Shown here: positions 56,613-64,000 of the stretch, piece by piece
How positions within the stretch are numbered: position 1 is the stretch's first letter
Layout: every line of letters begins with the position of its first letter
Origin: Anniella stebbinsi
Taxonomy: Eukaryota; Chordata; Lepidosauria; Squamata; Anniellidae
Length of the DNA stretch: 64,000 nt
Direction: 5' to 3'
Assembly (NCBI GenBank): GCA_029215795.1
Contig: JARDYH010000001.1
Span: forward strand, 117,826,533 to 117,890,532
Program-made: the position numbers and the translations under genes
Notes under the pieces: model-generated
The model's input: the letters and a program-made list of their open reading frames with translations, nothing else
Database searches by the model: none
What the model was told of the DNA's origin: nothing

Positions 56613-59600
56613 GTTAGGACATTTTTATTCTTCCTCCTTTTTGTTACTTTGGAGACAAAACAAGGTGACCTGCAAGGAGCATTTATTGCAAAGCTGTTCA
56701 ACTATCCCAATAAGAAAATCAATCATTTAACCTGTGGTTGTTTGGAAGCTCTAAGCCACAATTTAATTGCCTTTGAAAGACAACAAACTGGGCAGTTAGT
56801 CAGCCACTAAAACAAAGATTTCAATACTTTGTAAAATAAAACAATATGGGCATGTATGCATCCATGTCCCTATTTCATCCCTCCTTTCATCTCTGCTATC
56901 TTCTCTTCACGTCCCTCACCAGTTGCTTTATTTGTTTCAGGAATTGCAGGGCATGAGAAAATGGGGCTTGCTGTTCATTATTAGCATTACATAAACTTTA
57001 TAAAAATCAATTAAAATAATAGTCAAAATCAATTAAAATAATAGTCAAAGTAAATGTATCCTCTGAGCTTTTTATTTTTGGAAAGAAAATAAGGCAATTT
57101 TAAAGACAGTGTAAAAGGCAAGTAACATTTAGCGAATAACACAGCAGCATTAAACTTTAGTTTGCATAGAAAAAGGATTAACACCAGGTTTTCTGTAAAT
57201 ATGATCAGACCATGGTAAATAGCAACAATCTGACACAGAGTTAAGTTTCATATGCACAGTGGACAAGTGCCACAAAATGTCTCTATAGGTGTTTCTCTTT
57301 GACAACAAGCACAAGGAAACAGTTGCAATGTTCCACAAGCCAAGAGCACACAACCTAAAGCCAGGTCATATCTGGACAATTGAAGTTTCCCCTCCTGAAA
57401 AAGGTTGCCCTTTTTTCTCAAAGCCCACATGTAAGTCATTTCAAGGTGGCAGCATGAAGTCATACAGCCAGAAGAAGAGCCTTAGAAGGCCAGAGACGGT
57501 TAATTTTATGATGACCATAGTGTCAATATACATATTATAAAAGGCACACAGGTTAGGTAAGTTGACTTTCATGAGTTGTCAACTGCAGCAAAATTTTGAA
57601 CCAAGTTAGCTTTCATTTCTCTGGATAGGATATTTCTGACAGCTTTTTTGTAGGCCATTTGGTGTGAAACAAACTATTATCTAAACAAACTATTATCTAA
57701 ACAAGTAAAGAGTGTAGAAATGTCCATCTATCTCCCTATATTTACAGCAAAGCCAGGTTTACAAAGCAGTTGACCTTTACCCAGGCTTCGGAAATAAGCT
57801 CTATGTCACACTCAGGATGTGCTACTGCTGTGCACTGCTTTTAAAGTATATGAACAAATTGACACCTAAGGTTGCCTCACTTTGTTCAAATCTTTCCTCT
57901 ACACCCCTTGATAGTCCTCCAGTCAGACAAGAAGTGTCCAGGGAGGAGGAAAGAGACAAAGACGGATGAGATACAACCTCTCTCTCCCCTCCTCCCTTTC
58001 AGTAGTGAGCAGAAAGAGTGAGAAAGAAGTACATTGCCTTGAATTAAGTCAGAGAATACCACAGAATAACTGCAGAGTTCTGCCACTCATGCCATTGAGT
58101 TTCAATGTTTGTAGACAGGCCACAGCATCAATATGGGATGACAATGAGTTATGAAGCTGCAGTGTCACAGCATAAACATGACAACTTAATAGCCTCTCTG
58201 TGTGATTATTTGCTGGCATTCTGTGACTCCACTCAGAAGCAAAATGGCTTTGGAGCACTTATAGGCTGAGTGTCACTGCTTCTTATTGCAAGCATCCAAG
58301 AATGGAGGGGTATTTGCAGATTTATCATTCCAGGTTTTCTCTGCTCACTTGTGACCAATGTCACATTACAAACAGATAACTATACTTCTTTATCTATCCT
58401 CCATGCTAACTTCAAATGATTCTACCAATGCATTTTGTCAATGGTAGTTCAGAGTTCACTGTAACCTCTCAGCGAACACATTTGTATGCAATTGCAACGC
58501 AAATATACTGATGCTACATCCTCCCCCCCCCCCCCCCCCCGCAGTGATATGAGCATGCCACTAGCAATGTCCTCTGGTGCCCTTGCTATTCTGATTGGGG
58601 AAGTAATCTGGCTTCTGTGGCTATGGAAGTCAGTTACGAAGATCCACAAGGGCTGGCTTTCAGTCACCAAAGTGCAGGTTTTCTTGCATGTACTCAGGGC
58701 AAGATCAAGACCATGATGGGCTGTGGGCTAGCAAGCTGCAGGTTGTGGGGAGGTACTCTATCCCCAACACTGGATTCACACACTGTCAAAGGGTTCCCCT
58801 GTGCTCTATCCCCGTTCAAGTAGCATATGGTACTATAACATACCTGCATTTTCTTTGTGTGTGTGCACAAATTGTTGCTTAGACCCACATTTCATGGCAT
58901 TTGGAAGACTACATTGAGTTGGAGGAAATTCGCAGGCTTGAAAATTTGACAGCATCAATTCAGAAGAAAGTAAAAGTACCTCAACGCATGTGAAGACGGC
59001 TGCTCACAGCCACTCATTTTCTACTTCTGCTAGGCCCATGGTAGGCTTCTAGTAGTTTCCAAGACAACTAGGCCAACCCTCCTTCCCTCTACACTGTCTG
59101 CTAAGAGCAAGGGCTAGGTGAGCCATTACTGCATTTTAAAGCACTGTTTAACTGAGGCTCAAGCTACACATAGTGGTTTCAATGTGTTTTTAATTTAGGG
59201 AAATGCAGGTAACAGTGGACAGAGAAGCTGATTGCAGAAGCAGCACTGGGGAAGGAAAAGTGATTAATACTTTCCTTCCTAGGTGTTTTTGCAAGCAAAA
59301 TCCATGTACCACAAGAGTCAAATTCCCCCTCCCACAAGCGGAAAAATTGTTAATCCCCGTCTCTTCTCGAGTGCAGCCACTGCAATAAACTTCACAGTCC
59401 ACTCCAATACATTTCCCCTTTTTAAACACCAAAAGTTGCTCTAGTCACCTGCTCTAGTCACTTGTTAGGAAACCGAATGACTTGGAGCATCCCTAAATAT
59501 CTATCAATAGAAGATACTTTAGATCAATAATTTTTAATAAGGATTGAAAGTAATAACTGGACTGGCAATCTTACAGATAGGATTAATTAACCTCCTATAT

Positions 59601-61790
59601 CACGGCTTCAACATTTCCAGACATTTTGCAGCCTAAGCTTCCTAAAAGTCTTCTTATTACATAATTATTTCAGGATACTAAAGGATGTGTAGCAATATAT
59701 GAACATTTTGTTTATTTAAAAATATTTATTCAATATTTGATTTTTCCATGTAAGAACAAACATGGTCCTTGGAGGGGAAAAATACTGGGGGAAAGACGTT
59801 CTCCACCCTAATTTTTCTCTCCCCCATCCCCTAGTCTCTACATCTCTAGTTAATTATGTAGCTAAATAAATCTCTGATAGACTCAACCTCCAGTATATGC
59901 CTATTTCTGAGAATGTCTTCCATTACAAGTAAGTTGACAAATGAGTTGCCCACTCTGCATTAAACAATTTGCTTTCTATATATGGCAACATCTCACTGCA
60001 ATGCCTGCTAATAATTGATAAGTTCAGTTCTATTATGGAACTACATTCTCATGTAATATGGCCAAAGAGCGGAGAGAGAAAGATTAAAAAAAAAACCAAT
60101 CCCCCAAGCCAGCACCCTAGTTTCCTGTAAGCCACTTAGAGATGTCAGCAAATATATTTATCTTGCAAGTGAGATTACCCAAACAACTGCAATGTTGAGA
60201 TACAGAAAACAATCACTGTGGACAAAGCTGCTTTTGGAGATCTAAGAGTCATCTGAACACTGTGAACAGAGAGTATGGGCATGTAGACAATCTTCTTAAG
60301 TTTCTGCAGTGTGGCTTTGTAAGATACACTAACAGCTATAGACAAATAACAGCTATAGATAAATAATTATAGCTAAACTTTATGTGCCTAAATTTTAACA
60401 AAAAATTTAACAAAAAGTTAAGCAGTAACTTAAAAGCATGCAGGACACAAAAATGGCACATACTCAAGGGGATCCAACAGTGAAAGTCATCGCTGTAGCT
60501 GTTCACCTAGACGTCAGAGATCAACTCCTTTATTTGCAATCTTGCTTCAAAGTAAGGGTCAATGTGAATGTTAATTTGAGTGAAAATGTTATATCTGTAT
60601 TCTTAGAAAAACATGACATGCTTTTATCTATCTCAAACCTAGAGGGCCGGTGCCAGTCTAGACATTATATTTGGGAATAAACGGCAGAATTTGAAATTTG
60701 AATATGATACACTTAAAAGTTCTAGATTTTTTTTTTAAGAGATTAAAAACACTGGGTACCTCTTCACGGGCACTTTGCCTCCCAGTGGCTTTGAAATGGT
60801 GGCAGTTGGGTTACATGACACTGCTGCCAATTTGAAGCAATCTAGGGGCAAAGGCCCTTTGCTCTGCACTAAAAAAGTTGGGCATTTAGCCTGACTTTTT
60901 TCAGAGTGGAGCAGGCTGGGCAGGGAAGGGAGTGGAGCAGCGAGCCATAAGTTTGCTGCACCACCTCCACTGTCCTCCTCCCCTTTTAAAAATAAATAAA
61001 ACCCCACTTACTTTAGAGTAGGTGGGCCTACTGCTGGGCAGGTGCGGGCGCGGCAGTGGTGCCGGCGACAGGAAAAGCCACTGTCTAAGGTCACTTAATT
61101 CTGAGTTCCATATACAACTATGGCCCAATTTCTTGTGTTCTCATGTGATTCACATTCATGTGAGGGGGGAAGGGGGCCACAACATGACCACTGACTGTCT
61201 GTGTACTGCGCGAACATCAACAGAGGGACACCACTCTACACACTTAGTCTCCACATGTGATGTGCAACCCTGTGCAATCAGGATTCCATATCACAACAGG
61301 AACTTATATGCATACATCCCCTCTGCAGATGTTTCCCCTCAAACTGAAGAGGTTAGGGGGACTGTGCCAGTCTGGAGAGCCTGCAGGCATAGATCAGCTC
61401 TTCTTTTCCACGTGATTAATCACATGGACTGAATGTTCAAGGAAGCTTATGTATAAATCATAGGACTGGCCTGAAATCTCTCCAGTTTCACATCCCCAAG
61501 TACAGCATGCAAAGAGGACAGATTTCAAGTATTTATCATGAGCAGTGAACTTTCTAAAACACACACACAAATATGCACACAGACACACACACTCATGAGG
61601 TTCAGTTGCCTGAGGCATAAATGTAGGTCTTTTTACAAAACAAACAAACAAACAAACAAACATTTCATTGCATCTCTCAGTGGCTGCCACGATAAGCTGT
61701 GGTAACTCTCCCCAACCTTATGGAAAAAATTGCTGCCCCCTTCCAAAATTGCGCTCTAGTTTCACACTCTTTGGTTTCCCCCTTCTCTGA
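54812..61790. other. Long unique stretch
   Basis: No gene, RNA or recognisable transposon. It holds TG/TA mixed repeats at 55157-55183, (AT)n at 56579-56608, an 18-base C run at 58523-58540 and (CAAA)n at 61635-61662. There are also perfect tandem duplications of 22 bp (57003-57046) and 16 bp (57670-57701). A G+C-rich part at 60760-61080 may be an old repeat. Open frames here are short and unsupported. Confidence 0.45.
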
Positions 61791-62193
61791 GAGCCTATCC
61801 ACATTGCCCTTAAAACGACTGATATTCTGTTTTAAAATGTGGTTTTTTAAGTCGTTTCATTACGTGGTAGGACACACTGAGCAGTATTTAGGTTTCATAG
61901 CGACTGCTTCCTCCATTCTCAAAGCATTCACTGGTGTCACACAGGGTTATTTCTGTGTTTTGCAGGCCGCTTGAATTACAGAGACAGAAGTGGGTGGGTC
62001 AAGCAGCCTGCAAAACAAAAACGAAAGTAGAAGAGACCCAGAATTAACCCTGTGTGACACCAGTGAACACGGAGGAAGCAGTCACTATGAAACGTAAGTA
62101 CTGCTCAGTGTGTCCTATCACATAATGAAGACTTAAAAACCATGTTTTTAAACAGAATATAAGTCATTTTAAGGGCAATGTGGATAGGCACTG
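61791..62193. mobile_element. Fold-back MITE, about 400 bp
   Basis: It begins GAGCCTATCCACATTGCCCT and ends AGGGCAATGTGGATAGGCACT. The two halves are inverted repeats nearly throughout, with matched landmarks AGGACACACTGAGCAGTA, GACTGCTTCCTCC, TTCACTGGTGTCACACAGGGTT and TTTTGCAGGC. The arms are about 180 bp, each with scattered substitutions and small gaps; the loop is about 40 bp. No transposase and no clear target duplication. Confidence 0.88.
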
Positions 62194-62988
62194 AGTTTCA
62201 AGCTTTAAGTTTTTTACTTGAGAATGTTTGGTTCAGCCATGGAAAAATGGGACAATGGGTATGAGTCCATAGAACATGTTTTTGGGTCGTGGGGGAGAGA
62301 AGACTTTGCTTCTTTGCATAAATAATAAGAAAAGCCAATGTCACATGCTGACCCCCCCCAACTCTAAACAAGTGAATGCATGTTAGCAGGGCCTAAATAT
62401 GATCTGTTTGGAACTATAATTTGCATTTCACATTCCTCCCTTATTCTTATAAACATTTCACCTCTGCTTGCAGTCTTTTTGCCCAGTGTATGCCTGTTTC
62501 GATGAAGCTTGAACCCTTAGGTCAGAAGCTTCTAATCCTAGATGAAAGAATGCCAGTGCATTCTGATGTGCTCATCACAACTTATATTTTACCCAGGATA
62601 GGCATTCCCCTGGCAAATTTCCCTCTATACTAGTTTTATATTCTATTAGAATGCACCACAGGAGTTCGAGCATCATTTTCATGGATGGGAACTTACAACA
62701 TGATGGTCTTGACTTACACAGGGTGGGAAGTTTCCCTTTGGGAGGCCAATTCTCATTTTGAATATGTGTAGATTATCACAGAAACATTCTAAGCGGAATT
62801 CCTTACTATAGATAGTTATGAAACTGTCTCCATCACAACCCTAGATTGTGAGAGAACAAATTACATGATCATGTTTGGGAAGTAGCCCTGATGCATTATC
62901 GATCTACATTATTTCTATATTTTATTTCTGGGTTTGGTTTGGATTGCTGAGTTTGCAGTTCATTTCTCTCTTCCCTCTTACTGATGTG
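62194..62988. other. Unique sequence
   Basis: Nothing recognised. Confidence 0.4.
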
Positions 62989-63191
62989 CAGGAATGCATA
63001 TGTGTATTGATTTTTTAAAATGTGGAAAAAGGAATCTTGAAGCAATCACATCCGAGTTCCTATTTGAGCTGTGATTTAATCAATGCACACATACACATTA
63101 ATTAAATCAAAGTGCAAAAAGGAATCCTGATGTAACTACATGAAGATCTTTTGCTGCAGTGTGGTTTAATCAATGCATAAATGCATTCCTG
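62989..63191. mobile_element. Probable MITE with CAGGAATGCAT ends
   Basis: The left end CAGGAATGCATATGTGTATT (then GATT) pairs with the right end TTAATCAATGCATAAATGCA (then TTCCTG). The interior holds two direct, diverged copies of about 100 bp (AAAAAGGAATC-TGA...TTTAATCAATGCA), so the right-hand end is duplicated. No target duplication seen. Confidence 0.6.
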
Positions 63192-64000
63192 AACCTCCAT
63201 AACCTAAAGGTAAAGAAAAAGTACGTGGACTGACAGTAGCAACAAACTGCTCATATGCTAACTCCATGATAAATTTTAGAAAATTTCCAAGTCAAACTAG
63301 AAGGCAGAGGCAAAATGGAATGTCATGCAGAGCCACCCCAAACCCTGAATCAGGGACATCTGTTACATGATAATTGCATGTTGCAACCTTTAGCATGTTG
63401 CAACCTTTATTATATCTGATTACATGATTTGAAAGATGGTAGTAGTGTCTAGAATGAAAAACATCCTTGCCTTTCTCCCTCTCAAAATGTTGCTAGTCCT
63501 ATCAAAACCTTTTTTGGGGGGGGGGGAGGTGTCTCTTGAACTTTCTTAGATATTTCCCCAAAGCCAGAATCCCAACTTTTACCTTAAAATGTTGGGTTGG
63601 GTGAAATTCATGACATGGGGATCTGCCCTCAGAGTTTCACAATATTTTAATTACACCCAGAATTTTATTTTAATTACATTTAGTTGAAATTTGGTGACTA
63701 ATCGATGTAAGACATACTTGTGGGAACACACCTATATAAAATATGCATATTATGAAAAGCAGGACAGCTAGTCAGACCAAAAGAGAATAAATAGATAGCT
63801 TCAAGTGGTAACAGGTCTGAGTTTATCTCTCTGCATCCAGTGTGTTTAGTCTATATGTTTTTCAATGCTGCCAGCTGATAAATTGAATGTTTTCCCTTTT
63901 GTTTTGTTCCAAGAGACTGGCCTATTTAGCAGTTCTAACAAGAAAGGATAAACCCTCTGGAGACTGATAGAAGTTGTTCAAATGAATGAAAACAGCTACA
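63192..64000. other. Unique sequence
   Basis: A perfect 17-bp tandem duplication (GCATGTTGCAACCTTTA) lies at 63376-63409 and a G run near 63517-63526. No gene recognised. Confidence 0.4.

Overview
The window looks like about 64 kb of non-coding nuclear DNA from a vertebrate, most likely a squamate reptile (lizard or relative). It is AT-rich with CpG-rich islands, all of which are mobile elements or GC-rich repeats. The transposon mix fits that call: 5'-truncated CR1 and L2 LINEs, tRNA-derived SINEs, one of them with a tRNA-Ala-like head, many hAT-type and other short inverted-repeat DNA transposons, solo LTRs, and abundant AAT, TG and AT microsatellites. I find no convincing host gene, rRNA, functional tRNA, CRISPR array or prokaryotic feature. 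One 66-bp stretch at 28216-28281 has exon-like splice signals with an open frame and is the only host-exon candidate. No species call is possible from sequence reading alone.

Layout. 1-1098 is a CpG-rich block with a poly(A) signal and a terminal-inverted-repeat-like right end. 1.1-4.4 kb is mostly unique with one tRNA-Ala SINE. 4393-6208 is a hAT-type element holding five large GC-rich palindromic modules. 6.2-22 kb has two tRNA-derived SINEs, a solo LTR, at least eight MITEs (one nested in another), a compound GAA/GAG/GAT microsatellite, a 320-bp near-perfect palindromic element with an exact 8-bp target duplication, and a cluster of TTGCACAA words. 22-27.4 kb has a solo LTR, a CR1 3' end and an LTR interrupted by a CpG-rich MITE. 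27.4-34 kb has the candidate exon, a solo LTR, an L2 with about 260 codons of reverse-transcriptase C-terminus, an older L2, a hAT element and a CR1 tail. 34-38 kb is largely unique and contains the best candidate for conserved non-coding DNA. 38093-39008 is a second copy of the palindromic-module hAT family, with two modules. 39-51.1 kb has LTRs, L2 tails and a fold-back repeat with decayed hammerhead-ribozyme cores. A SINE with an internal inverted duplication lies at 51.6 kb and an L2 tail at 54.4 kb. 55-64 kb is unique apart from two fold-back MITEs.

The most notable structure is the hAT family at 4.4 and 38.1 kb. Both copies share ends and inner layout but carry different numbers of a self-complementary GC-rich module. 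Most module ends read CTTACCT on the left and AGGTAAG on the right, which is splice-donor consensus pointing outward on both strands. Most other notable signals are also inverted duplications, suggesting that fold-back formation has been a recurrent process here.
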